A stretch of 64,000 bases of DNA from Gymnothorax reevesii (GCA_029721435.1 CM056574.1:3547001-3611000); one strand, 5' to 3'. Positions 23,101 through 33,334 are shown, counted from the stretch's first letter. Numbers and translations are program-made. The notes: generated by a model not told the origin, from the sequence alone.

Positions 23101-24882
23101 ATCATCATCTTCTTTAGCCTTCTTGGCCATAGCACGAGTCACTGCGCAAGAAGGATACAGAGATGGGTCCTCATCCCCATCTTCAGTGCTCGGCTGTGAA
23201 GTAAGATGTACAGGGGGAACTACTTTGCCCCCAGCCAGGTCATTGCCTAGCAACAGAGAAACACCCTTTATAGGTAGACTTGACATAAGTCCCACCTTTA
23301 CCTGTCCTGTAACTAAATCTGACTTCAAGAATATAGAGCGCAGGGGTACAGATACAGTCCTCCCTTCAATACCTTGTACAAGTATGAAATCCCCTGAAGC
23401 GGCCTCATCACGTAACTCCAAAGAGTCCATCAACAAAAGTGACTGAGAAGCTCCGGTATCCCTTAGGATATATATGGGGACAGGAATAGTATGCTCATTC
23501 AGAGCCACAAATCCCTCTGACACAAATGGAAGAAATTCCTCCCTCACAAAGTCAGCTGTATTAGGCTTTTTAGCCCCACAAGAAGCAGGCAATTTAGCAG
23601 ATTGGTTATCTACTACAGGGGTTTCTAACCTTGTTTTCACAAAGGCATTTGGTTTGGTATCCTTTTCTTTTCCTTTTTTAGCTTTAAGGAACCAACAGTT
23701 AGTTGTAACATGACCAGATTTCTTGCAATATCTGCAAACTAGACCACTTCTGTCACTGTCAGCTTTCACACTTTGATCAGACCTGTTACTGGATTTCTGA
23801 GCACCATCACCAGATTTGTCTTTGTCTTTGGGTGAGGAATCTTGGGTATCACCATAACCCTTTATCTGAAATTGGGACCATTTATTGTTACTGCTAGACT
23901 GAAATTTGGACTTATGAGTGAGAACATATTCATCTGCAAATTTGGCAGCTGATTGCAAGTTCAGTGCCTGCTTCTCATTAAGGTAGGTCTTAACATCATC
24001 TTTAACACAGTTCTTGAATTCTTCAACTAACACCATCTCTTTTAGTGAGTTGAAATCATCCTTGACCTCCATAGAAGTACACCAGCGCTCAAAGCAAACC
24101 TGCTTTTCATTAGCAAATTCAACATAAGTCTGATTTTCAGATTTCTTCAGACCTCTGAATTTCTGTCGGTAAGCCTCTGGAACCAACTCATAAGCTCTCA
24201 TAATAACCTTTTTGACAACCTCATAATCAGAGGAATCATCTGCAGACAAAGCCGAATAGGCTTGTTGAGCTTTACCCTTGAGGACAGTTTGCAACATCAG
24301 AGGCCAGTGTTCCTTTGGCCACTGGCAACTTTTTGCTACCTTTTCAAAACACTGGAAATAGTTGTCAACATCCTTTTCCGAAAATGGAGGCACCAGTTTT
24401 ACCTCCTGGCTAGCCCGAAATTTATTTTCAGTTTGAATTTTAATTTTTAGTTTCTCCATTTGGAGTCTTTCCTCTCTATCGAATTTCTCTAATTCAAAAT
24501 CTCTCTGTCTTGCAAATTTTTCTAACTCAAATTCTCTTTGTTTTTCTTCTCTTGCTAATTTTTCTAACTCAAACTGCCTTTGTTTTTCTTTTTCTTCCCT
24601 CTCAAATTCCCTTTCTTTTTCTCTTTCCTCCCTTTCAATCTCTAGCATTTTTAATTTAAGTTCCATTTCTATATTTGGATTTTCCACTGGAAACTGTTCC
24701 AGATCTCCTGGTGCAAACACATTTTCATCAATGTAATATTCAACTATCTCTCTAGCCAGTCTTGCTTTTCGCATGGCTGGTTTTACCTCTGTCAACTCCA
24801 ACTGTCTGCAAATTTCTAGCAGTTCTGTCTTTTTAAAAGACTTCAAAACCCCTACGGTTGGTGATGCCAAGAAATCATCCAT
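20131..24882 (-). CDS. Gag-Pol polyprotein of the Gmr1-type retrotransposon
   Basis: The first ATG of the open frame is at 24882 (MDDFLASP), giving 1583 residues; the frame is open to 24915 without an earlier ATG. Domains in order (numbered from this ATG): a SAP-like helix pair (about 13-51), a charged Glu/Lys/Arg coiled coil (70-155), a SCAN-like capsid C-terminal part (235-324), and a CCHC zinc knuckle (C383, C386, H391, C396). Then follow an aspartic protease (DTG 475-477), integrase with zinc finger H729/H736/C766/C769 and D800-D859-E895 (35 residues between the last two), a GPY module (1033-1035), RT (D1256, YIDD 1316-1319), and RNase H (D1465, E1506 or E1508, D1535, D1578) at the very end. 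No stop or frameshift occurs. Gag, protease and pol are one frame. It makes particles and copies RNA into DNA for integration. Confidence 0.94.
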   Translation of the reverse strand: MDDFLASPTVGVLKSFKKTELLEICRQLELTEVKPAMRKARLAREIVEYYIDENVFAPGDLEQFPVENPNIEMELKLKMLEIEREEREKEREFEREEKEKQRQFELEKLAREEKQREFELEKFARQRDFELEKFDREERLQMEKLKIKIQTENKFRASQEVKLVPPFSEKDVDNYFQCFEKVAKSCQWPKEHWPLMLQTVLKGKAQQAYSALSADDSSDYEVVKKVIMRAYELVPEAYRQKFRGLKKSENQTYVEFANEKQVCFERWCTSMEVKDDFNSLKEMVLVEEFKNCVKDDVKTYLNEKQALNLQSAAKFADEYVLTHKSKFQSSSNNKWSQFQIKGYGDTQDSSPKDKDKSGDGAQKSSNRSDQSVKADSDRSGLVCRYCKKSGHVTTNCWFLKAKKGKEKDTKPNAFVKTRLETPVVDNQSAKLPASCGAKKPNTADFVREEFLPFVSEGFVALNEHTIPVPIYILRDTGASQSLLLMDSLELRDEAASGDFILVQGIEGRTVSVPLRSIFLKSDLVTGQVKVGLMSSLPIKGVSLLLGNDLAGGKVVPPVHLTSQPSTEDGDEDPSLYPSCAVTRAMAKKAKEDDDVVPSSTLNSQDSGGSPHDSDWPTMVSPFEDLSDTFISSLFSQPDGSGDSDVSGDLSLSRERLIEEQTNDPEICVLKRRALPDKEIDAVPVGYYLKDGVLMRKWRPPDIPANADWAVVRQIVVPKVYRNEILTMAHSLPLGGHLGVNKTVDKIMKHFFWPGLRKDVSNFCKTCHTCQVVGKHQLDPPVAPLQPIPAFGEPFSRVIVDCVGPLPKTRSGNQYLLTIMCASTRFPEAIPLRNIKATAISKALIKFFTLFGLPREIQSDQGSNFTSGLFQQVVYELGAKQILSSAYHPESQGALERFHSTLKTMMRTYCYDHEKDWDEGVHLLLFAAREAVQESTGFSPFELVFGHEVRGPLLLLSEQWQEKELHISLLDYVSKFKERLRAACDLAKENLKSSQGKMKTWYDHKARSREFKPGDKVLVLFPLQSNPLQARFHGPYEILTKLNDLNYIVKTPDRRKPKQLCHINMLKPYHDRNARVAAVTSDSPMVKTCEDEGEFQDDEPRIKAEVLSCKLSNTEVLQNLDVKLQHLEPSQRDQFERLIKKYEDLFPDVPKRVTIASHDVDVGDAKPIKQHPYRMNPEKRKIAEKEVEFMLKHDIIRPSNSDWSSPCVLVPKPDGSTRFCTDYRKVNAVTRTDVFPIPRIDDCIDSVGQAKFLTKIDLLKGYWCVPLTERAKSISAFATPSGLYQYEVLPFGMKNAPATFQRMIQSTIAGLPHTGAYIDDLITWSDSWEEHLKDVETLFQRLTQANLTVNLSKSDFGCATVTYLGYVIGQGKVAPINAKVQAIMDFPVPHNKKTLRRFLGMIGYYRKFCKNFAEIALSLTNQLKKGVKFTWDDACQRAFDCLKSLLCHFPVLKSPDFNKPFSIAVDASDQACGSVLLQRSDSDDIEHPVAYFSRKFNRHQRNYSTIEKELLALVLSLQHFEVYVCTGQKPMIVYTDHNPLMFLSKMKNKNRRLLNWSLILQEFDLEIKHVKGTDNVIADCLSRV

Positions 24883-24971
24883 TGCTGTTGTCAATATATA
24901 TCTAGGAAAATTCACAAAAACAATTTCACAATTTGGAATGTTAGATTTTCAATAAATTACTCACACAATGG

Positions 24972-24996
24972 TCTATCCTGGACCTTGAGCCCCCAA
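24972..24996 (-). promoter_or_regulatory. Primer-binding site
   Basis: Immediately downstream of the 5' LTR, after AAT, the - strand reads TGGGGGCTCAAGGTCCAGGA. The first nine bases are those of the tRNA-Pro primer-binding site used by many retroelements; the rest diverges, so the exact tRNA is uncertain. Confidence 0.6.
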
Positions 24997-24998
24997 TT

Positions 24999-25507
24999 TG
25001 TTATGGCCCCAATTTGTTATTACATTTATAACACAACAGCAACAGCAAGGGATGACAAACACAGTTTTAACAACTAAAACACATTTAATTTTTAACAAAG
25101 ACAAAGACTAATAACAACCTACAACTAAAGACCAAGATTGATAAATAAGAAAAAAACAGAAATAATTACAGTCCCTTCTTGGTGGGGTGGCTTGGTGATG
25201 TCCTGGATGAAGAAAATGCTCAAACACAGGCAAAGAAATCCACAAAAGAAACTACACAGGTCTTGAACAGAAATGACAGGTCTGGTCACACGTATCCTTC
25301 TTCTTGCAATTTCTCCTACTACTTTACTGTCTCAATTCTTTTCTTTATATACTCTTTTGCAGACCCCACCCACATTTAGACCTCTTTTTTTTAACTTTCT
25401 GAGACTTGCCCCAGACATGTCTGGAAACATGTCCAAACATGACTCCAGTCTGAGCTTAACAAAAAAAAGGTAAATACTGCCATCTAGTGGCCTATATTCA
25501 CATTACA
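24999..25507 (-). repeat. 5' LTR of the Gmr1-type element
   Basis: It contains, in - direction, a CTCF-like motif near the start of U3 (25477-25490), a TATA box (GTATATAAAG, near 25343-25352), and an ATTAAA-type polyadenylation signal (25084-25089). It is identical to the 3' LTR. A 66-codon + frame (25179-25379) inside it is repeated in the other LTR and is not a gene. Confidence 0.95.
25477..25490 (-). promoter_or_regulatory. CTCF-like motif in 5' LTR (same at 19967-19980)
   Basis: The - strand reads CCACTAGATGGCAG, a full match to the CTCF core consensus, 17 bp from the LTR start. The identical word lies in the 3' LTR and in the old solo LTR at 1704-1717. Confidence 0.5.
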
Positions 25508-26152
25508 GGAGGCATTAGTGCATATGGTGTGGGACACTTGCATGTTTTAAAAAGCACCATGAATGCTGAAAGGTATATAAAGGCTTTAGAGCAACATATT
25601 CTCCTCTCCAGATGACATCTATTCAAGGGAAGGCCTTGTGAATTTCAGCAGGACAATGTAAAACCACATACTGCCGCTATTACAACAGCATGGCTTCATT
25701 GTAGAAGAGTCTGTGTGCAGAACTGGCCTGCCTGCAGTCATGGTCTCTCACCGATTGAAAATATTTGGCACATAATTAAACGAAAAGTCTGTCAAAGGAG
25801 GTCCAAAACTCTCCAGCAGCTGGAAGCCGGTATTAATCAAGAGTGGGATCAAAGTCCAATGGATAAACTCAAGAAACTTGTCTCCTAAATGCCCAGACGC
25901 CTCCACTCTGTGTTAAAAAGAAAAGGGGATGCCACACCATGGTAAACAGGCCCCTGTCCCAACTTTTTTGAGAACTATAGCAGCCATCAAATTTGAAATG
26001 AGCTGATTTTGTGGATAAAATTGTAAAATTTCTCAGTTTCAACATTTGTTCTATAGTGAATAAAATACTAGCTGGCGTGATTTGAAAGTCATTGCGTTTT
26101 GAGTTTTTTTCACAATTTACACTTTGTCCCAACTCTTTCGGAATTGGGGTTG

Positions 26153-26270
26153 CACATGTTTCACAAGGCTCAGTTCTGCCTTTCTTACAACACAGTAATC
26201 GTACCGTTATATGACATATTTCTGGAGGTTTTACACAAACTCCTGCCTTTCTTACAACAGTTATCATGTC
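26153..26270 (+). repeat. Flank repeat of the second Tc1 family, right of copy 2
   Basis: TTACAACACAGTAATCGTAC, CGTTATATGACATA, TTTCTGGAGGTTTTACACAA, then a second CCTGCCTTTCTTACAACAG. The repeated CTGCCTTTCTTACAACA word about 68 bp apart suggests a short tandem unit. It corresponds to 9431-9573 in inverse orientation. Confidence 0.65.
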
Positions 26271-27294
26271 ATCAAAACATTTGTGAAAATTTGCCTCATT
26301 AATTCACTTTCATGTCATTCTGAACCAGAAGATGGATGCAAAAAGCAACCATACATTGAATATAGTGATTTTACTTTTTATATATGTGAAGACAACAGTA
26401 GCCTGACAATGATACTGGGAAAGGAGGAATCAGTGATTTTGCAGCAGTAACTGGTGTCTTTCTCCGTGGCAACAAAGAGTGAACTACTGACTTCACTAAT
26501 CAAACTGACACACAATTCTCACGTTTCGATGCCTTTAACAGGACAAATGACCCGATACAGCTTCACCCGCTCCCTGTCACAACATGGGGCTCGAAACAGA
26601 GATTGAATTCCAGTCCAACATTTTACAGAAAAATGACCGCAAGTCAAAGCATCAGCTTAGGCTGGTAGAATCACCTTTTCTGTGGGCCTACAGCCTCCTC
26701 TTTAGATCAATTTTTTTTTTTAAATCTAATATTTGTGTGTTAATGAAGAAGCTAGTCAAGTTTCTAAGGAAACGACGCTGGTAGAACTTGGAGAGAAAGA
26801 TCTCCCAGCCGTGTGTGTAATGCCATCTTATATAGCACACATTTCCACTGCTCCATATTTTAGAAGTTTTTGTCACATAGATAATGCAAGCATTCATTAG
26901 TTCGAGTTTGGCCATCTGACTCGGTCTGTATTTACCCAGCGAAGATACTTCATGTTCATTGCTATGAATGATCAGATACATCACATAAAAGCTGCCTTAT
27001 CTAACCCCTTTTCCATAACCGTTCAGATCTCCGTCAGCACACACTTACTGTACGTCACTTCAGATAAAAGCATCCACTGAATAAATGTAACTGAAGTCCT
27101 GCTCTCTCCATCCCTCTCTCATTCTCATTATCCCTCTCTCCATCTCTCTCAAATTCTGAGAGCTCTATTGGTATAATGTTTGAATTTATACACCTTAAGC
27201 ATAGTCAGGAACAGGAAAAGTCACAGTAATATCAATAGCCAAGTACAACAAGAACAGAAAAGTATATTGTCTGGACAGTCTACACGCATACATA

Positions 27295-27299
<5 letters not shown>
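26271..27299. other. No gene seen
   Basis: Unique AT-rich sequence. Open frames under 100 codons without domains; no RNA gene or repeat recognised. Confidence 0.5.

Positions 27300-27358
<59 letters not shown>
27300..27358. repeat. (TA)n microsatellite
   Basis: An uninterrupted alternating TA run of roughly 56 bases ends in CACACATACATG. Confidence 0.97.
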
Positions 27359-27365
<7 letters not shown>

Positions 27366-30300
27366 ATGTAGGCTGATGACAATTATATCATACTATTGAC
27401 ACAATGACAAAAAACAGACAAAAAAAATTGTGTTAATTTTATCCATGTGTGAGTTTGGGTATGTGCTACTTATGCATGTTTGAGTGTAAAGATATCTCAG
27501 TCTCTCTCTCTCCCTCTCGTTCCTCTCTCTCTCCCTCCCATTCGCTCTCTCCAGTCCCGTGCCAGACGGACCGAATACACACCCTTGTGGAACCCCCACC
27601 CTGCGATGGCAGTGGTGCTTTTGTGAGTTAAGGGCTGCTTGTGGAGAATAGGGCCTCATTAACTTGGTAATGACCTGGCCTTATTGTGGCCGAGAGCACC
27701 CCGCTGGACCGGTCTTTCCCATTGTCTCCCTGACACCTCAAACAGTAGCTATTCACAGCCACTTCCAGAGCGGGGAGCCCCGGGACATCCCAATACCACA
27801 GCCATCCCCCTTCCTACTTCACAGGGAGAAAATAAAGACCTTTTCATGTGAAGAGATGGGGTCATAATGTCCTGAGTCAATAATGCAAATACTATCACTG
27901 CTAACACTAGTACTACTTCTAACACCACCACTACAACTACTAATTATAATAATGATCATTATAATTTATGTCCATTTGTCCAATACCTCACCCATGTCTT
28001 CGTGGTGAACATACAAAATCTGTAGCGTTCTCAGTATTTAGAGCATTCCTGCTTTAGTTACCAGCTGCGTCATTACGCATAATTAGTGATCATTTCCTGG
28101 CTAAACACATGCAGTAGGACACCATGTGTCTCAGGTAGACGAATGAGGACGACACGAGCAAACTGGCAAAAACACAAATCAGTTTTAACATGCAAAGAAA
28201 ATGAAACTTTTCCTTTGACAAAAGCCCAAGAACTGCATGCAGTGATTATTTTTTAGGTAAAGAAGACCATCTTCAAACAAATAGTTACTTGCTATTATGG
28301 CGTAGCGTTGTACAGAGGAGTCGAAGCAGAGGGCTTCAGTGTTTCATGTGAAGGGACTTTTTAGCTAAGATGGCAATCACAACCTGAGGCATAAAACGAA
28401 AAGAAATTTGATGCAATGTTACGCCAGCATGACTCAGCTATGACATCAAAAGTGATAACCCAGCTGTGACATCACAACCAACACCTGGCTGTGTCATTAC
28501 AGAGCCTTCAACATTATTTTACATGTTGAACTGAAATCTGTGTCCAATTTTTTGGAAAATAGAATGCGAATGATATACAGAAAGGCAAGACATTACCTTC
28601 GGCATAATTGACACATATTATATTAATTTATGCAATCATGTAAAACACTAAAATCTTCTGCACTCTCTAATGACTGATAAAAAAGTGAACACACACACGG
28701 TCGAGCTCACAAGGACACACTCATGCACTCGCAAATTTTACAGTCTGTGCGCATCTGACACCAGCGTGATAAATCACAGCACAAACCCTCCGCATGATAC
28801 ACACAGTGGAATACAGAGTTCTGAGGCCTTATTTCTCCTTATTTTGCCCTCAGCACCCGGGCGAGAGAGCCGGCGAGTGCAGTAACATGCCCGGGCGCAG
28901 AGCAGGTCAGCTCCACCTCTCACCTCACCTGTATGCAGAATAGTCGGGCCCCCGGGCCTGCAGGAGAGATGCGGATTGAAGCCAGACGTAATACACCTTG
29001 CCCTTTCTACAGAGCTCCATTCATAGTCAGGGTACAACCATCAGTCAGGTGAGTTTGGCAGCCCCACACAAAGAGGGCCGTTCCGGAACGTTATGCCTTC
29101 TGTCTCATGGGCTCATTAGCACACTGGGCGTGTGCACGAGGCTCGAGGAAAAAGGCAAGTTCTGTTAACGGTGTCAATCAGGTGGCCAAACAGGCCCTTC
29201 TCACCTGAGTCATAATGACACGAGTGTTTTTTAAAGACTATTGTTCCGTTCTATCACCTGTCAAATGAGGCCCTGGCATCCATTATAGCGCAAGCCCTCT
29301 TAGGACCATCTTGGACTTTGTCAAATAATCTCATAAACTCATAAAGTGAAGTCCTAAGTGATGGTTTGTCCTGTCTGAACTTGAGCATATTGGATTGTAA
29401 CACAGCGCACGAGACTGCAGACACAGGTGGCTTCAGTCTGAGCTCATATTTAACAGCGTTATCATCTCATGACTGGCATTATAGCCTTTTTGGCTCAATA
29501 GTCTTTATAAGAACAGGAAAACATTTTCAAATGTGACTTTTTGTGCAAATGTAGTCTGAGGAAATCAACAGATGATTCAGATTTGTGATATAAAAAACAA
29601 TGTAAAAATTATTTAGCACATTTATAAAAACGATGAAATACCAGCATAAAAAAAAACCATTCCTCTGTAAATGTTGAGCACAATTCGATGATTTATCACA
29701 AGCTTCTTCTCAGGTAAAAAAAAAAAAAAAAACTAAGAATTAACAAGGCCATACTTTTGTTTTTCTTATTTAAATCACATGCATTGACATGAATTGTATG
29801 AAATGCTACAGCCTAAACCAATGAAGTCATATGACAAATAACCTCTAAATACAGGGCATTAAATGAATGGGTTTGTTTGGGGTTTGTAAAATGAATGTGA
29901 AATGACTGATATTTGCATGAGTTTGTAATACTCATCAAGCCTGTTCTGACTTCACTTCCAGCAAACAGGTTTTAAAAAGAAAGAGAAACAGGGTGACAGT
30001 GAGGATGGAAGAGGCGGCCGCAGGGGAAGCTGAAGTAAAGGCTGGAGCTGCAGCCCAGACAGACGCAGTACTGACAGTAGTACTGACAGTCCCTATAACA
30101 ACAGCACTAGCACCAGTGGTGTAGAATGCAACAGCAGTAGTGGTTCCAACATTAGTCAGACTAGTAGCAGTAATACCAGGAGTAGTGACAGCAGTAGTAG
30201 TACTGACGCAGCAGTGGCAGTTGGCTTTGGCCCAGTGCATGCTGGGAAAGGGGACATGTCTGCACCTGTAGTCCCATGTCAGGCCCTGATCCTCAGCTCC

Positions 30301-33200
30301 AGCTCTCTGCAGTGTCTGGCTGCACCGCCGGAGCTTCTGTTCCTCTCGCTACAGCTAACCTCTGACCCTCATCATCATCATCATCATCATCACCGCAGCT
30401 GTTACAGGCAGCCATTTCTATCTGCCACAGCATTACATCCTGTTACCTGAAAATACCTCAAGAGTAATAATGCCTACATGTTTAAATTTGACAGGTAATT
30501 AGAAGTTATGTCAAGTCAATTAAAGATTTCGTTGCAGAAATACACTAATAATAATAAGTTTATAACTGTTGAAATGAGAAAGGTCATTTTTTCCAGCGTG
30601 TATCACTACATCCCCCTTAAATTACAGCAACCAATAACGCGGATTAACCAAACAAATAAAGAAAACTTCATTGCGTTTTTGAAATAAACTCTTCAAATGA
30701 TCCAGGCACTGAACATTAAATATTCTCGCCTCCTCCAAGATCAAAGTAGCTCATATTTCCCATAACATAGGTTAATTATTCAAAGCTCTCTAATGCCAGC
30801 AACTGAAAACCGAGTGCAAAATGCGACTTCTACTCGACATCAAACAGAGAGCTAGAGCAGAAATGTTCACGGAAAGCAACTGAAGAATGAATAGAGAAAA
30901 CCGGTAACTGAACGGGTCGTGACGGTGGTCTTTAATGAGCCAATATTACTTTCATATACGGCTGACCGATTGGCCAAATATAGCTGACCCTGCGAAAGGA
31001 GCAAATTCAAATTTATGATGGTGTTCTTGAAATAATAACACTTTCTTAAACAAAGAAAAGAAAAAAGATGGCATTTATTTAGCTTTCAGCTGTTTGCTGC
31101 GAGTCCTCTGATGACTGCCGTGAGATTTCAGGCCGCTCAACAAACAAGCGTTGCTGCAGTTTTCATGTGTTGCTCTCTGGGTAAAATTTGCACCCAAAGA
31201 GATATTTTACTATATTGTAACTAATAACCCCCAAAAATGATCATAACCAATTATAAATGTGATGAGAACATCTGCAATCACATGGTTATCTTTTTAATAA
31301 GCTTTATAGTGGAGAGATAGACCACAATGTTTACTATATAGCCTAGAGCTGAAAACGTATTGGTCCACAGTTCTGTCTCTTGAAAACACGCTGGGTTACA
31401 AGTCAATATCCGAGCGGCGCGAGCCCCCAGATGTTCAGGAATTACATGGTGGGGGGGGGGGTGTCAGTAAGGGTAGTAATATTCATGGTGTAAACACAGA
31501 CTAACAACTCGAACCTTTCTCTTTCCACTTGTGAGAAATCCGTTAACTAACTGAAGGGGGGTTGGGGTGGGTGGTCCGCGAGTGACGCACTCATGTCCAG
31601 CGCTTTGTTTGCGGCATCCTCGAGAGCGCCCCGTGTTTGCGCTGTCCATTAGGCATTCTGGTGTCAGGTTAAGCGAATAATTAGGACATTCAGATGTCAA
31701 AGAGAAAAGCCGTTTCCCGCAACTGTTTGAACGTGTTTTAACAGTTATTTAGAGTTCGGGCACGTCACTTTTGCTCGGCTGCGCATGATAGAAATTAGGC
31801 TGACAAAGTTTGCAGAGCTGGTCATAATCCTCGCTTAAAAGAGAGAGGACTTATTGCGAGAGCAGTGTCAGTAAGCAAAGCTGACCCTTTAAAGAAGCCG
31901 CTCGGCTTTTCATCATCTCCTTTTCAAGTCACTAATTAAGAACTAATGCTGGCAGAGGCCATTTTACATAACTGCTTTCCGACAAAGGAAATCATCATCA
32001 CTACACATTGATAGATTGTGAATGGAAGAGTCTATAAGCATCTAGCCGAGACACATTACTCGATTTATAAGCGGGTGATATGAAATGAGAGTAAATGTAC
32101 ATTTCAATGTCATTTCTGCGTGAAATTAAAATGGACAAACGATACAGAGACAGCATATTGTTCATTGTTTAATTTTCATAAAACGTCTCCGCTTTCATAA
32201 GTATTTATTTCATATGCCATTAGAGACAGAGATTTGCTGACCATAACAGCTGACACTCAACATATAGGCCTACATCGAGAAGACAATTCATCTCGCATCC
32301 GAGCGTTTAAATTATCTGATCGGATGGAGGATTAACGCGGCTATTGAGATTGTGCGCCACGCAGTTAACAAAACCAGCATCACCACTTCGTCATCACACT
32401 AGGGCCGCAAGATTTGACGCCTGGGCGAGCGAACTTCGGCCATCTTCCGACTTTCAGCCCACACCACAGCTGCAAAACGAGACACTACCATCCTCACTGT
32501 GCCACGCAGCAGCCGCACCGCATCATCGCCTCAGCAGTTCCCGAGAGGCGCGCCACCAAATTCTGACCTTCCCTTGTGTTTTTCACTTCTGCGCAGCTAA
32601 GATAAAGCAAACTAATGCAACGAACGAACTAACTAACTAATAAATAAATATGTCATCACAATGCGGTGCAATAGGTCATGTTTTTTACTGGCATTATAGG
32701 CCTACTTGTTTTCAAATTAAAAGCTTTTTGCATGTAGTTATTTTTTTTTCTTTGAAACACACCGCCCGACGGCTGCCTTGCCTTTTTTAAATGATCGGAT
32801 TTCTCCATTTTCTATCTGCTCTCCAGTGGTGAAGCTATTTGTCCCGCTGCTTGTAATATGTGCCGACTGGCTTTGATTCTCAAGTAAAGAATAAGATGAT
32901 TAGGCGACATCAAGGGCCTCGCAGCGGTAATGATTACTTTTGCAGCTCAGATCCTCGCAAGAATTTGTAGGAAGCGACCAACCACCCCTCCCTCGCCCCC
33001 ACGAAAAAAAAAAACAATCCCCCATTCCGGACTGTCTTGTAATGGCCACTGTCGTCAAGCCATTGACAACCCTAGTTTGTCTCAAGTCAATCAATTAATT
33101 GGAGGCCTTGTTTGGCCGGTATTTTTTCACTCCTCATCTGCTACTTAAGAAGACAAAAGCGCCGAGGGGGGGGCTTTGACACTTCTAACGGCGGTTTGAG
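27359..33200. other. Upstream intergenic region of noto; no gene seen
   Basis: It holds a TC-rich patch (27497-27555), an A run (29716-29732), an AGT/CAG-rich simple patch (about 30070-30210), a CAT repeat (30369-30391) and a G run (31449-31460). No exon with splice signals or domain was recognised. Several non-repetitive stretches rich in ATTA/TAAT words (e.g. 31920-32060) could be cis-regulatory for noto, but this is inference only. Confidence 0.5.
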
Positions 33201-33209
33201 TATAAAAGG
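33201..33209 (+). promoter_or_regulatory. noto: noto core promoter TATA box
   Basis: TATAAAAGG lies 134 bp upstream of the noto ATG. A start site near 33230 would leave a leader of about 100 nt. A palindromic homeodomain-type word, CAATTAATTG, lies about 110 bp further upstream (33092-33101). Confidence 0.8.
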
Positions 33210-33334
33210 AGGCGAATAACCCGACAGAGCAGCAAACAGCCTCCCTAGATTGTTTATCAGGAGCAGACGGCCTTGGATGTAACAAGATTGGCACTTTTTC
33301 GCCGACTTAAACAATAATTTTTGCTTTTCCAAAC

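Larger units (their letters stand above)
19489..25507 (-). mobile_element. Complete, young Gmr1-type LTR retrotransposon, 6019 bp
   Basis: Two 509-bp LTRs (24999-25507 is the 5' LTR, 19489-19997 the 3' LTR in the - direction) look identical at every base compared by eye. Both have TGTAATG...CATAACA ends. The insertion is flanked by GGAG on both sides (19485-19488 and 25508-25511), a 4-bp target duplication, and splits a Tc1 transposase. The internal part has a primer-binding site, one uninterrupted gag-pol frame and a purine-rich tract. The pol order PR-IN-RT-RH with Ty3/Gypsy-like domains identifies the Gmr1 group described in deuterostomes. All parts needed for mobility appear intact. Confidence 0.95.
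18897..25888 (+). pseudogene. Tc1-like transposase interrupted by the LTR element
   Basis: The first half starts at ATG 18897 (MARGSPTNEG) and holds the HTH/paired-like binding region in shifted frames (QRQIAKTVHQVSSLTVHNII). It then has [16 protein letters not shown], an in-frame stop near 19324, [15 protein letters not shown] with the first catalytic Asp, and ASLMVWG just before the insertion at 19489. The second half resumes at 25508 with [30 protein letters not shown] (second Asp) and SHGLSPIENIWHIIK with the Glu, and stops at 25886-25888. Stops, frameshifts and the 6-kb insertion abolish function. It is a better record of the family than copy 1, which lacks the binding domain. Confidence 0.92.
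18550..26152 (+). mobile_element. Tc1-like transposon (second family), copy 2, split by an LTR retrotransposon
   Basis: It begins after TA (18548-18549) with CAACCTCAATTCCGAAATAG and ends with the inverse of CAACCCCAATTCCGAAAGAG at 26152. The Tc1 sequence proper is 18550-19488 plus 25508-26152, about 1.58 kb, a normal length for the family. The 6-kb insert between is a complete LTR element in the opposite orientation. Subterminal repeats (AAAAAAGTTGGGACA-type motif) occur inside both arms. Confidence 0.93.

Noticed and set aside
20131..24882. Calling the element a Copia retrotransposon because integrase precedes RT
   Set aside because: The RT, RNase H and GPY-module integrase are Ty3/Gypsy-like; this combination defines the Gmr1 group.
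24916..24998. Extending the gag-pol start upstream to 24915
   Set aside because: The codon there is GTG; the first ATG in frame is 24882.
29935..30240. 101-codon Ala/Thr/Val-rich - frame and a His-run + frame
   Set aside because: They are encoded by AGT/CAG- and CAT-type simple sequence; no gene structure.
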